A stretch of DNA of 64,000 bases from Microbacterium dauci. Its GTDB lineage: Bacteria; Actinomycetota; Actinomycetes; Actinomycetales; Microbacteriaceae. The notes below the pieces were generated by a model. That model had not been told where the DNA came from. It saw only the letters and a program-made list of their open reading frames with translations, and searched no databases. The position numbers and the translations under genes were made by a program. Below, piece after piece: positions 54,897-63,895 of this stretch; position 1 is the stretch's first letter; each line of letters starts with the position of its first letter. The stretch lies in assembly GCF_030065535.1 (NCBI RefSeq), contig NZ_JASJND010000001.1, positions 664,742-728,741 of the forward strand. The letters are read 5' to 3'.

Positions 54897-55790
54897 ATGA
54901 CGACGAAGGACGTTCCGCCGCCGCTGGCCCGGGCGGTCCTCGACCGCGCGGACGGTGAGCGGCTCGACGCCGCACTGTTGGATCGTGTCCGCGCCGACGC
55001 GTCCACTCGGGCGCTGCGGGTGCACGGAGACCGCGCACCCGTTGCGAACGGGTTGCTGCAGTGGGGAAGCGTTCTCGACGTCACCGAGCCCGTCGAGTGG
55101 GCGTTCCTCGGTCGCGCCGAGGACGGATCCGCACTGCTCGCCGCGATCGCCGACCCGGATGCCGCGCCGCAACCCGACCTGCCGTGGCAATCACTGCGTG
55201 CCGTCGGCGGGGACCTCGCGCCGGACGACGCCGGACGGTTCGTGCAGGCCGTCGCGCTCGGCCGTTGGCTGTGGGAAGCGCCGTTCTGCCCCCGTTGCGG
55301 CGCGCGCACCGAGGTCGGCTCGTCCGGCTGGTCGCGCACCTGCCCGTCGTGCGGGCGGCAGCACTTCCCCCGCACCGACCCCGCCGTCATCGTCTCGGTC
55401 GCGAGCGCCGACGGCGAGCGGTTGCTGCTCGGACGAAACGCCGCGTGGGGGGACGTACCCGTGTTCTCCACCTTCGCCGGGTTCGTCGAAGCGGGGGAGT
55501 CGCTCGAGAGCACAGTCCACCGTGAGGTGGCGGAAGAGTCCGGCGTGCGGGTCGAGCGCGTCGAGTACCGCGGTTCGCAGGCATGGCCGTACCCGCGGTC
55601 GCTGATGCTCGGCTTCCACGCGCACGCGATCGACGACGCCGAGGCGCGTCCCGACGGCGACGAGATCGTCGAAGTGCGGTGGTTCTCCCGCACCGAGATC
55701 GTCGCGCTGCTCGCAGGCGACGGTGACGTCCGTCTGCCGGGACCGGCATCGATCGCGCGAAGCCTGATCCAGTCGTGGGCACGCGGATGA
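54897..55790 (+). CDS. nudC: NAD+ diphosphatase (NudC)
   Basis: 297 residues. The zinc ribbon is FCPRCGAR...TCPSCGRQ, and the Nudix box, beginning GFVEAGESLESTV and continuing HREVAEESGV, is complete. The downstream signature is SQAWPYPRSLM, one residue (Ala for Pro) from the SQPWPFPxS consensus of NADH/NAD-cap hydrolases. It cleaves NAD(H) to NMN and AMP and may remove NAD caps from RNA. AGAGG precedes the ATG. Its stop overlaps the uvrD2 ATG. Confidence 0.93.
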   Translation: MTTKDVPPPLARAVLDRADGERLDAALLDRVRADASTRALRVHGDRAPVANGLLQWGSVLDVTEPVEWAFLGRAEDGSALLAAIADPDAAPQPDLPWQSLRAVGGDLAPDDAGRFVQAVALGRWLWEAPFCPRCGARTEVGSSGWSRTCPSCGRQHFPRTDPAVIVSVASADGERLLLGRNAAWGDVPVFSTFAGFVEAGESLESTVHREVAEESGVRVERVEYRGSQAWPYPRSLMLGFHAHAIDDAEARPDGDEIVEVRWFSRTEIVALLAGDGDVRLPGPASIARSLIQSWARG

Positions 55791-57496
55791 CCTCGCCCCT
55801 CGACGCACTGGACGACCGGCAGCGCGAGGCCGCGTCCGCGCTGCGCGGACCGGTGTGCGTGCTCGCCGGGGCGGGTACCGGCAAGACGCGCACCATCACA
55901 CACCGCATCGCGCACGGTGTCGACACCGGCGCGTATTCACCGCAGCGCGTCATGGCCGTGACGTTCACCGCGAAGGCTGCGGGTGAGCTCCGCGGCCGCC
56001 TTCGCGCCCTCGGCGTCGAGGGCGTGGCCGCGAGGACGTTCCACGCCGCGGCCCTCGCGCAGCTGAACTACTTCTGGCCGCAGGTCGCGGGCGACTCCGC
56101 CCCGTCGATCGTCGACAGCAAGGTCCGTCTCCTCGGGCAGGCTGCCGGTGACATCGGGCTGCGACTCGACGCCGCGACCCTGCGCGACGTCGCCTCGCAG
56201 ATCGAGTGGCGCAAGGTCACGATGCGGTCGATCGAAACCTACGCGGCCGATCGGCCGACCGGCATCCCGGGGCTCGCGATCACCCCGCTCGTGGAGCTGC
56301 AGAAGACCTACGAGCGCGTGAAGGATGAGCGTCGCCAGCTCGACTTCGAGGACGTGCTGCTGGCCTGCGCCGGCATGATCGAGTCGGAGCCGCGCGTCGC
56401 CCTCGCCGTCCGCGAGCAGTACCGCCACTTCACGGTGGACGAGTTCCAAGACGTCTCGCCCGTGCAGCACCGTCTGCTCGAGCTCTGGCTGGGCGACCGG
56501 CACGACCTGTGCGTCGTCGGCGACGCGTCCCAAACGGTGTACTCGTTCGCGGGCGCGGACCCGCGGTACCTGCTCGAGTTCGAGGAACGCTACGACGATG
56601 TTCAGGTCGTGCGCCTGGAGCGCAACTACCGATCGGATGCCGCGGTCCTGGCCGTCGCGAACGAGTTGATGCGCGGGCGCCCCGGCGCGCTGCGGCTCGA
56701 GACGCCTGCAGAGCCCGGCCCCGCGCCCGAGGTCACCGCGTTCGACGACGACGCGGCCGAGGCGGACGGTGTCGCCGACCGCGTCGCGGCCCAGCTCCGT
56801 GCCGGCGTGGAACCGAGCACGATCGCGGTGCTGTACCGCCTGAACGCACAGTCCGCGCCGCTGCTGGCCGCGCTCGCGGCCCGCGGGATCGCGGCATCCG
56901 TCCTCGGCGGCAAGCGGTTCTGGGACCTTCCCGAGGTGCGGCAGGCGCTCCTCGCACTGCGTGGTGCGTCCGTCGCGCCGCTGACCGGCTCGTTCGCAGC
57001 GACCGTCCGCGACGTGTTGCGCTCGCTCGGACTGACCGACGAGGCCCCGCCGGCGGGTGGTGCGCTCCGTGACGCGTGGGAGGCGCGCGCAGCGGTGCTC
57101 CGACTCGCCGAGGAGGCGCCCGAGGGGACGACGCTGCGCGGGTTCACCGACGAACTCACGGCCCGCGCGAAGTCACAGCACGAGCCGGCGCTGCGCACCG
57201 TGACGCTGGCGACCCTGCACGCGGCGAAGGGTCTCGAATGGGACCACGTGCACCTCATGGGGCTCAGCGAGGGGCTGCTGCCGATCTCGTACGCGACCAC
57301 GTTCGAGCAGATCGACGAGGAGCGGCGGCTCGCCTACGTCGGGATCACGCGGGCCGCGCGAACCTTGAGTTTGTCGTGGGCTCGGACGTCGGGCCATCGG
57401 GAGCGGCAACGGTCGCGGTTCCTGCAGGAGATCGGCACCAGCACCGTTCGTGAGGGCGGTGCACGCGCCACTCGCGCCGCGCGTCCGCGGCGCTGA
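55787..57496 (+). CDS. uvrD2: UvrD2-like superfamily 1 helicase, short form
   Basis: 569 residues. SF1 motifs are present in order: LAGAGTGKTRTITHR, VTFTAKAAGELRGRL, FTVDEFQDVSPVQH, VGDASQTVYSFAGA, LERNYRSDAAVL, TLHAAKGLEWDHV and RLAYVGITRA. Mycobacterium UvrD2 is about 700 residues, with a C-terminal HRDC domain and a tetracysteine motif; both are absent here, and the protein stops about 40 residues after the core. Its last 152 bases are shared with the convergent ThiF-like gene. The ATG overlaps the nudC stop; a GTG at 55775 is an alternative. Confidence 0.9.
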   Translation: MTSPLDALDDRQREAASALRGPVCVLAGAGTGKTRTITHRIAHGVDTGAYSPQRVMAVTFTAKAAGELRGRLRALGVEGVAARTFHAAALAQLNYFWPQVAGDSAPSIVDSKVRLLGQAAGDIGLRLDAATLRDVASQIEWRKVTMRSIETYAADRPTGIPGLAITPLVELQKTYERVKDERRQLDFEDVLLACAGMIESEPRVALAVREQYRHFTVDEFQDVSPVQHRLLELWLGDRHDLCVVGDASQTVYSFAGADPRYLLEFEERYDDVQVVRLERNYRSDAAVLAVANELMRGRPGALRLETPAEPGPAPEVTAFDDDAAEADGVADRVAAQLRAGVEPSTIAVLYRLNAQSAPLLAALAARGIAASVLGGKRFWDLPEVRQALLALRGASVAPLTGSFAATVRDVLRSLGLTDEAPPAGGALRDAWEARAAVLRLAEEAPEGTTLRGFTDELTARAKSQHEPALRTVTLATLHAAKGLEWDHVHLMGLSEGLLPISYATTFEQIDEERRLAYVGITRAARTLSLSWARTSGHRERQRSRFLQEIGTSTVREGGARATRAARPRR

Positions 57497-58193
57497 TCGA
57501 CACCGAGCGTCCGGTCTCGCGGCCGCGGAGCAGTCGCGCGGCGAGAATCGTTCCTTCGAGGAGGAGGAGTGGCTCCGTCCGCGGCGCCTCGCGGGCGAGC
57601 AACTGCGACGCCACGAGCGGCCAGTCCGGGTCGACGTCGGCACGCGCCGCATGGACGCACGCGAGGCATGCTCCCGAACCCGGCGTGACGAACGGCCCGA
57701 CCGTGACGCGATCGCCGTGCAGTTGCAGCGGCACGTGGGGCACATCCGCAGCCACCAGTCGCGCGACGCGGGTCGGATCTGCCAGGCGGTGCGCGACGAG
57801 GAGGAGTGGCGTCCGGTCGCGCGGGTCGTCGACCGTCCAGCCCGTCATCGTCGTGGTCCGGATGCCGGCGGCGCCGAGCCCGGCACGGATGGTCGTCTCG
57901 GCATCCTGGTCGAGATCGGCGGGGAGCTCGACGCGTACGTCGCTCGACGCGGTCGGCGACGGTGCGAGCGCCCCGCCGATCCGGTCGAGGAAGTCGGCGG
58001 CATCCTGATCGGAGGCGCCGAGTTCTTTGACGAGCGGACCGAACCGTGCATCGGGGATGCCGACGACGAGCTCGTCGAGGAGTCGCTCCTGCCAGAGGCT
58101 CAGTCCCTCGAGCGGGCGCCGGTCGTCGGCGCCGAGCTGGACGGAGGACGGTGTCCGCCACAGCGGCGGATGCGAGTCGGCGAGTCGGAGCAT
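57345..58193 (-). CDS. Orphan ThiF/TOMM cyclodehydratase-like protein
   Basis: 282 residues. The middle reads VGPFVTPGSGACLACVHAAR and continues to DVDPDWPLVASQL, a pattern I associate with E1-like (ThiF) proteins and the docking half of TOMM cyclodehydratases. Cys176 and Cys179 (CLAC) plus Cys251 and Cys253 (CWC) would make a structural zinc tetrad. There is no YcaO gene or precursor peptide nearby. The residue count and place match the Rv3196-type conserved protein. It overlaps the 3' end of uvrD2 by 152 bases, and the CWC codons lie inside that overlap. Function unknown. Confidence 0.68.
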   Translation of the reverse strand: MLRLADSHPPLWRTPSSVQLGADDRRPLEGLSLWQERLLDELVVGIPDARFGPLVKELGASDQDAADFLDRIGGALAPSPTASSDVRVELPADLDQDAETTIRAGLGAAGIRTTTMTGWTVDDPRDRTPLLLVAHRLADPTRVARLVAADVPHVPLQLHGDRVTVGPFVTPGSGACLACVHAARADVDPDWPLVASQLLAREAPRTEPLLLLEGTILAARLLRGRETGRSVSISAADARREWRVHRPHERCWCRSPAGTATVAAPDGPTSEPTTNSRFARPA

Positions 58194-58288
58194 GTCGTGA
58201 TCTTGCGCCTCTCGCGATGGCGGCGACGCCCGCCGTCCACAGTCGGCGGATCGGTTCGCCCATTTACGCGCCTGTGGAGAAGGCGCGC

Positions 58289-59659
58289 TCAGACGGGGCG
58301 AGGACCGCTCGGGCCCTCCTCGTCGCCCTCCTCGGGTCGTCCTTCCTCGGCGGCGAGCAACTCGGCGAGCGCGTCATCGAACGCGTCGGGTGCGGGGGTC
58401 TCGCCGCGGGCGTGCGCCTGCAGGCGTGCGACCAGGCCGGCGGGGTCGTCGATGTCGTCCGCACCCGGCATGAGGTCGGGGTAGTCCCACAGCGCGTCGC
58501 GCGCGGCGGGCCCGACCGCGTCGGTGACGGCGCGCCACATGGCGGCCGCTTCGCGCAGTCGGCGTGGTCGCAGCTCGAGACCGACGAGCGACGCCATCGC
58601 GCGCTCGCCCGGGCCGCCGGCGGCGCGGCGGCGGCGAACCGTCTCGGCGATCTTGTCGGCGGCCGGCAGTCGCGTCAGCGCGTCGGCGGTGACGACGTCG
58701 ACCCAGCCCTCGATCGTGGCGAGCAGGTTCTCGAGTCGCGTCAGCGCCGCGACCTGCGCCTCGGAACGCTGGGGAAGCAGCGCGCCGCTCTCGATGAGGC
58801 CGCGGAGCTCGTCGGGCGACGACGGATCGAAGCGTTCCGCCAGCTCCTCGAGCGCCGAGACATCCACGTGCACGCCGCGCGCGAAGTCGGTGACCTGCGA
58901 GATCACGTGCAGGCGCAGCCACCGCGCGTGGCGGAAGAGGCGTGCGTGGGCCAGTTCGCGGGTCGCGAGGGCCAGAGCGAGCTGGTCCTCGGCGATCTCG
59001 AGGTCGCGGCCGAAGTCGGCGAAATTCTGCGGCAAAATCGTCGCCGCGCCGTCGGGCATGAGCGGGATGCCGACGTCGCCGCCCGAGACGACCTCGAGCG
59101 ACAGGCGGCCGATGACGGTGCCCAGCTGATTCGCGAACAGTGCGCCGCCGACGTTCCGGATGATCCGACCGGCGCCGGCGATGGCCGAGCGCATCTCATC
59201 CGGCGTCTGCGATTCCAGTGCGCCCATGAGCGCATCGCTGATCGAGGATGCCACCGGCTCGGCCAGCTCCTGCCAGACCGGGAGCGTCGCCTCGACCCAC
59301 TCGCTGCGCGTGATCGCGCGTGGTGGCGCCGCGAGGTCGCCGATCGCCGTGGCCTCGCTGAGCCACAACGAGGCGAGCGTGAAGGCCTGGTCGAACTCCT
59401 GACGGGCGCCGGAGGTGATTCCGAGTCCGTCCTGGTTTGCGATGTGGAGTGCACCGGTCTTGGCCGATGACCAGTCGATGCCCTCGTCGGTGCCCGACAT
59501 CGCCTGCTGCAGGTGCCGCATGACGTTCTGCATCATCGCCGGGTCGAGGTTCAGCCCCGACATCCGCTGCAGCTCCTCGGGGTCGATACCGCCCTGGCCG
59601 CTCAGCAGGCGCCGCAGCATCTCGGCGAGGTCGTCGTCGGGGCGGTCGTCGTCGCTCAT
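58289..59659 (-). CDS. DUF2342 zincin-like protein (Rv3195-like)
   Basis: 456 residues. Typical parts are DPAMMQNVMRHLQQAM, VWQELAEPVASSI, GLSEN-like ANQLGTVIGRLSLEVVSGGD, MPDGAATILPQN and the ATRELAHARLFRHARWLR helix, where E-x-x-H resembles a metal site of zincin-like peptidases. These proteins have been mis-associated with coenzyme F420 synthesis; the true function is unknown. It is divergent from the PDZ-Lon gene; a TAGCGT box about 40 bases upstream may be its -10. Confidence 0.85.
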   Translation of the reverse strand: MSDDDRPDDDLAEMLRRLLSGQGGIDPEELQRMSGLNLDPAMMQNVMRHLQQAMSGTDEGIDWSSAKTGALHIANQDGLGITSGARQEFDQAFTLASLWLSEATAIGDLAAPPRAITRSEWVEATLPVWQELAEPVASSISDALMGALESQTPDEMRSAIAGAGRIIRNVGGALFANQLGTVIGRLSLEVVSGGDVGIPLMPDGAATILPQNFADFGRDLEIAEDQLALALATRELAHARLFRHARWLRLHVISQVTDFARGVHVDVSALEELAERFDPSSPDELRGLIESGALLPQRSEAQVAALTRLENLLATIEGWVDVVTADALTRLPAADKIAETVRRRRAAGGPGERAMASLVGLELRPRRLREAAAMWRAVTDAVGPAARDALWDYPDLMPGADDIDDPAGLVARLQAHARGETPAPDAFDDALAELLAAEEGRPEEGDEEGPSGPRPV

Positions 59660-59785
59660 GTCAGGCGCCTTTCAGCAGGGGGAAGACATCTGGATCTACG
59701 CTAGTCGCGGGTTTCCATCGCACGGTCCGAGCGGGAGCCGTCCCGTGTACGCCGGTCGCGAACGAGCGACGGAAGAAGGTCCTGC

Positions 59786-60907
59786 GTGTCCCTGTTCGAC
59801 GATGTCTCCGCCGCTCCCGAGCCGCGTCGCCGGCGGCAGCGTCGCGCCGGTACGGTGCTCGGCATCTGGTCGCTCGCGGTCGCGCTGGTGGCGCTGCTCG
59901 CGTTGACGTTCCTTCCGACGGCGTACGTCATCCAGCAGCAGGGTCCGGTCGTCAACACGCTCGGCAGCGCAAGCGACGCCGACGGCGAGGAGGTGCCGCT
60001 CATCTCGGTGGAAGGTGCCGACACGTACCCGGCCGAGGGGTCGCTCGACCTGACGACCGTGCAGGTTGTGGGCAACCGCGAGCGGACCCCTTCCTGGTTC
60101 GAGCTCGCGATGGCCTGGTTCGACACGTCGAAGGCGGTTCTGCCGATCGAGCAGATCTACCCCGTCGGTACGACGACCGAACAGCGCAACGAGGAGAGCG
60201 CGGCGCTCATGGTCGACTCGCAGAAGGAAGCCACCGCTGCGGCGCTCACCGAGCTCGGATACGACGTCTCGCCCTACGTCGCGGTGTTCGGATTCAGCGA
60301 GGATTCACCCGCGGCCGGCGTGCTCGAAGAGGGTGACGTCGTGGTCTCGGCGAACGGCACGCCGATCGAGACCACCGACCAGCTCCGAGGGGTGATCAAC
60401 GCCGGGGAGGGTGACCCTGTCACCATCGTGGTGCGCCGCGACGGTGACGAGGTCGAGACCGAGATCACGCCTCGTGAGAACGTCGTCGACGGCACGACCT
60501 CGTGGATCATCGGCGTGACGACCAGTCACGACTACGACTTCCCGATCGACGTGACGATCCAGCTCGACCGCATCGGTGGCCCGAGCGCCGGCCAGATGTT
60601 CGCGCTCGGGATCATCGACGTCCTCACCCCCGGCGACCTCACCGGCGGCGTCCACATCGCCGGGACCGGCACGATCGATGCCGCCGGCACGATCGGCCCG
60701 ATCGGCGGCATCCGTCAGAAGCTGCACGGGGCCGACGACGCCGGCGCCGAATGGTTCTTCGCACCTGTCGACAACTGCGACGAGGTGGTGGGGCACATCC
60801 CGGGCGATCTCCGCGTGGTCGCCGTCGAGACGCTCGCCGACTCGCTCGATGCACTCGAGGCGATCAGCTCGGACGAAGGCGTCGAAGACCTCCCCACCTG
60901 CCGCTGA
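59786..60907 (+). CDS. PDZ and Lon-type (S16) protease, membrane-anchored
   Basis: 373 residues. One N-terminal helix (about 22-45) is followed by an extracytoplasmic PDZ domain (about 160-230, with AAGVLEEGDVVVSANGTPI) and a Lon proteolytic domain. The Ser-Lys dyad is Ser267 (RIGGPSAGQMFALG) and Lys312 (GGIRQKLHGADDAG), 45 residues apart as in Lon. There is no ATPase domain, as in YlbL and Rv3194c. It probably processes envelope proteins. The GTG start has AAGAAGG upstream. Confidence 0.93.
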   Translation: MSLFDDVSAAPEPRRRRQRRAGTVLGIWSLAVALVALLALTFLPTAYVIQQQGPVVNTLGSASDADGEEVPLISVEGADTYPAEGSLDLTTVQVVGNRERTPSWFELAMAWFDTSKAVLPIEQIYPVGTTTEQRNEESAALMVDSQKEATAAALTELGYDVSPYVAVFGFSEDSPAAGVLEEGDVVVSANGTPIETTDQLRGVINAGEGDPVTIVVRRDGDEVETEITPRENVVDGTTSWIIGVTTSHDYDFPIDVTIQLDRIGGPSAGQMFALGIIDVLTPGDLTGGVHIAGTGTIDAAGTIGPIGGIRQKLHGADDAGAEWFFAPVDNCDEVVGHIPGDLRVVAVETLADSLDALEAISSDEGVEDLPTCR

Positions 60908-60964
60908 ACCGGGATTCCGCCGAGAGCGCACCGCCGGAACGCCGCTGCCGCGAGATGCCCCACT

Positions 60965-60970
60965 TAGGAT
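60965..60970 (+). promoter_or_regulatory. -10 box TAGGAT of the UPF0182 gene, leaderless layout
   Basis: TAGGAT ends six bases before the GTG at 60977. Confidence 0.6.
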
Positions 60971-60976
60971 GAAGGG

Positions 60977-63889
60977 GTGACCTCGACACCGACTGCGGGC
61001 CCGGCCACGCCCTCCGCTCCGAATCCTGTCCGTCGCGCGATCGCCATCACGATCGGTGCGCTGATCGTGCTCGTCATGGCGTTCTTCGCATTCGCGAGTC
61101 TGTACGCCGATTGGCAGTGGTACCGCCAGCTGGGCTTCGACGGGGTGCTCACGACGCAGTGGCTCGCCCGAGTGGTCATGTTCGCGATCGGGTTCGTCGC
61201 CATGGCAGCGCCGGTCTTCGCCGCGATCCAGCTCGCCTACCGCCTTCGTCCGGTGTACGCGCGACTGAGCTCGCAGCTCGACCACTACCAGGAGGTCGTC
61301 GAGCCGCTCCGCCGTCTCGCGATGTGGGGCATCCCGGTGTTCTTCGGGTTCTTCGCCGGGTTCGCGGCATCCGCGCAATGGGAGACCGTGTGGCTCTGGG
61401 CCAACGCGGTCGAGACCGGCCAGACCGACCCCGTGTTCAGCATGGACACCGGCTTCTACCTCTTCCAGATGCCCTTCTACGGTGTGGCGCTCGGCTTCGC
61501 GTCGGCCGTGCTCCTGATCTCGTTGCTCGTGACCGCCGTCGTGGCCTACCTCTACGGTTCGGTGCGCGTCGGTCAGCGTGAGCTGCGCATCTCGAAGGCC
61601 GCGCGCATCCAGCTCGCGATCATCGCCGGTCTCTACCTCGCCGTCCAGGCGGTGAGCCTCTGGCTCGACCGGTACCGCAGCCTCACGACGCAGGGTGACC
61701 GCTTCACCGGCGCCAGTTACGTCGACGTGAACGCCGTGATCCCGGGGCTTGCGATCCTCGCGATCGCCGCGGCGATCGTCGCGCTGCTGTTCTTCGTCAC
61801 GGCGGTCATCGGCCGTTGGCGCTTCCCGCTCATCGGAACGGCGCTCCTCATCGTGTCGTCGCTGGTCGTGGGCGTCGCCTATCCGTGGGCGGTGTCGCAG
61901 TTCCAGGTCGCGCCGAACCTCGAGACCTATGAGGCGCCGTACGTCGAGGACAACCTCGAGGCGACGAAGTTCGCGTACGGCATCGACGGACTCGAGAAGA
62001 CCGACTACGCGGCCGTCACGACCGCCGAGGAGGGTCAACTCCGAGCGGATGCCGACACGACGGCGTCGCTGCGCATCATGGACCCTGCGGTGATCGGCCC
62101 GACCGTCCGCCAGCTCGAGCAGTACCGCTCGTACTACCGCTTCACGAACCCCCTCGACGTCGACCGCTACGAGATCGACGGTGAAGTCCAAGACACCGTC
62201 GTCTCGGTGCGCGAGCTCAACCTCGAGCAGCTCGGCACGGCGCAGTCGTGGTACAACAACACGCTCGTCTACACGCACGGCTACGGCATGGTGGCGGCGA
62301 AGGGCAACGAGCGCACCGAGGACGGCAACCCCGTGTTCCTCGAACGCGGCATCCCGACCGCCGGTCAGCTCACCACGGGCGCGGAGTACGAGCCCCGCAT
62401 CTACTTCGGCGAGTTCTCGCCCCAGTACTCGATCGTGGGCGGTCCCGAGGACGGCGACGACATCGAGCTCGACTACCCGCGCGGTGAAGACGGTGCGGCG
62501 CAGACCCGCACGACCTTCGAGGGTGACGGCGGTCCGAACGTGGGCAACCCGTTCAACCGCCTCATCTACGCGCTGAAGTTCCAGTCCACCGACATGCTCT
62601 TCACCGACGGCATCAACGAGGAGTCACAGATCCTCTACGACCGCGACCCCCGCGAGCGCGTGCAGAAGGTCGCCCCGTACCTCGAGCTCGACAGCGACCC
62701 GTACCCGAGCGTCGTCGACGGTCGCGTGGTGTGGATCATCGACGGCTACACGCTCAGCAACAACTACCCGTACTCGTCGATCGTGAGTCTGCGCGACTCC
62801 ATCGCCGACACGGCGAACACGTCGCCGCGGGTGGCGCTCGACGACATCAACTACATGCGCAACTCGGTCAAGGCGACCGTCGACGCGTACGACGGTTCGG
62901 TGAACCTGTACGCGTGGGACGAGGAGGACCCGCTGCTGCAGGCATGGCAGCAGGTGTACCCGACCGGTCTCGAGTCGATCTCGAAGATGTCGGGCGACCT
63001 CATGAGCCACGTCCGGTACCCGACCGACCTGTTCAAGGTGCAGCGCGCCATGCTCGGCACCTACCACGTCGACGACGCCGAGTCGTTCATCCGCCGCGAC
63101 AACGCGTGGCGGACACCGGCCGACCCGGTCACCGAGACGAACCTGCAGTCGCCGTACTACCTCACGATGCAGATGCCCGGGCAGGACGAGCCGTCCTACT
63201 CGATGTTCACGTCGTTCATCCCGGCCTCGGTCGGTGACGGCGCCCGGAACGTGCTCATGGGATACCTCGCGGTCGACAGCAACGCCGGGAACGAAAAGGG
63301 CGTGAAGGCAGAGGGCTACGGCAAACTCCGCATGCTCGAGATCAGCGCCGACACGTCGGTGCCCGGTCCTGGCCAGGTGCAGAACACGTTCGACTCGAAC
63401 GAGACGATCTCGTCGCAGATGAACCTGCTCCGGCAGGGTGCGTCCGAGGTGCTCAACGGCAACCTGCTGACGTTGCCGGTCGGTGGCGGTCTGCTCTACG
63501 TCCAGCCGGTGTTCGTGCAGGCGTCGAGTGGCACGCAGCTCCCGACGCTCCGGAAGATCCTCGTGGCGTTCGGTAACGAGGTCGCCTTCGAGGACACCCT
63601 GCAGGAGGCGCTCGACGAGCTCTTCGGCGGCGACTCCGGTGCGGACACGCCGGATCAGGGCACTGGCAGCCCGACGCCGACCCCGACGCCGGGTGAGACC
63701 GAGGCGCCGACCGATCCGACGACGCCGGAGATCCCGACGGATGAGTTCGACCGTCTGCTCGCCGAGGCGCAGCAGGCCATGGTCGACCGCAACGAGGCGA
63801 TGGCCGACGGCGACTGGGCCGCCTACGGTGTGGCCGACGAGCAGCTGACGAACATCATCGAGCGACTGCTCGAGCTCGAGGGCGAATGA
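60977..63889 (+). CDS. UPF0182 large membrane protein
   Basis: 970 residues, complete. About seven membrane segments fill residues 15-310 (from AITIGALIVLVMAFFAFASL to GTALLIVSSLVVGVAYPWAV). A large extracytoplasmic domain follows, with family text such as LEQYRSYYRFTNPLDVDRY, YSIVGGPEDGDDIELDYPRG and NYMRNSVKATVDAYDGSV. The C-terminal 100 residues contain a proline/threonine linker and a short acidic helix. Function unknown. The PDZ-Lon/UPF0182 pairing is conserved in actinobacteria (Rv3194c-Rv3193c). Confidence 0.93.
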   Translation: MTSTPTAGPATPSAPNPVRRAIAITIGALIVLVMAFFAFASLYADWQWYRQLGFDGVLTTQWLARVVMFAIGFVAMAAPVFAAIQLAYRLRPVYARLSSQLDHYQEVVEPLRRLAMWGIPVFFGFFAGFAASAQWETVWLWANAVETGQTDPVFSMDTGFYLFQMPFYGVALGFASAVLLISLLVTAVVAYLYGSVRVGQRELRISKAARIQLAIIAGLYLAVQAVSLWLDRYRSLTTQGDRFTGASYVDVNAVIPGLAILAIAAAIVALLFFVTAVIGRWRFPLIGTALLIVSSLVVGVAYPWAVSQFQVAPNLETYEAPYVEDNLEATKFAYGIDGLEKTDYAAVTTAEEGQLRADADTTASLRIMDPAVIGPTVRQLEQYRSYYRFTNPLDVDRYEIDGEVQDTVVSVRELNLEQLGTAQSWYNNTLVYTHGYGMVAAKGNERTEDGNPVFLERGIPTAGQLTTGAEYEPRIYFGEFSPQYSIVGGPEDGDDIELDYPRGEDGAAQTRTTFEGDGGPNVGNPFNRLIYALKFQSTDMLFTDGINEESQILYDRDPRERVQKVAPYLELDSDPYPSVVDGRVVWIIDGYTLSNNYPYSSIVSLRDSIADTANTSPRVALDDINYMRNSVKATVDAYDGSVNLYAWDEEDPLLQAWQQVYPTGLESISKMSGDLMSHVRYPTDLFKVQRAMLGTYHVDDAESFIRRDNAWRTPADPVTETNLQSPYYLTMQMPGQDEPSYSMFTSFIPASVGDGARNVLMGYLAVDSNAGNEKGVKAEGYGKLRMLEISADTSVPGPGQVQNTFDSNETISSQMNLLRQGASEVLNGNLLTLPVGGGLLYVQPVFVQASSGTQLPTLRKILVAFGNEVAFEDTLQEALDELFGGDSGADTPDQGTGSPTPTPTPGETEAPTDPTTPEIPTDEFDRLLAEAQQAMVDRNEAMADGDWAAYGVADEQLTNIIERLLELEGE

Positions 63890-63895
63890 TCCTGA

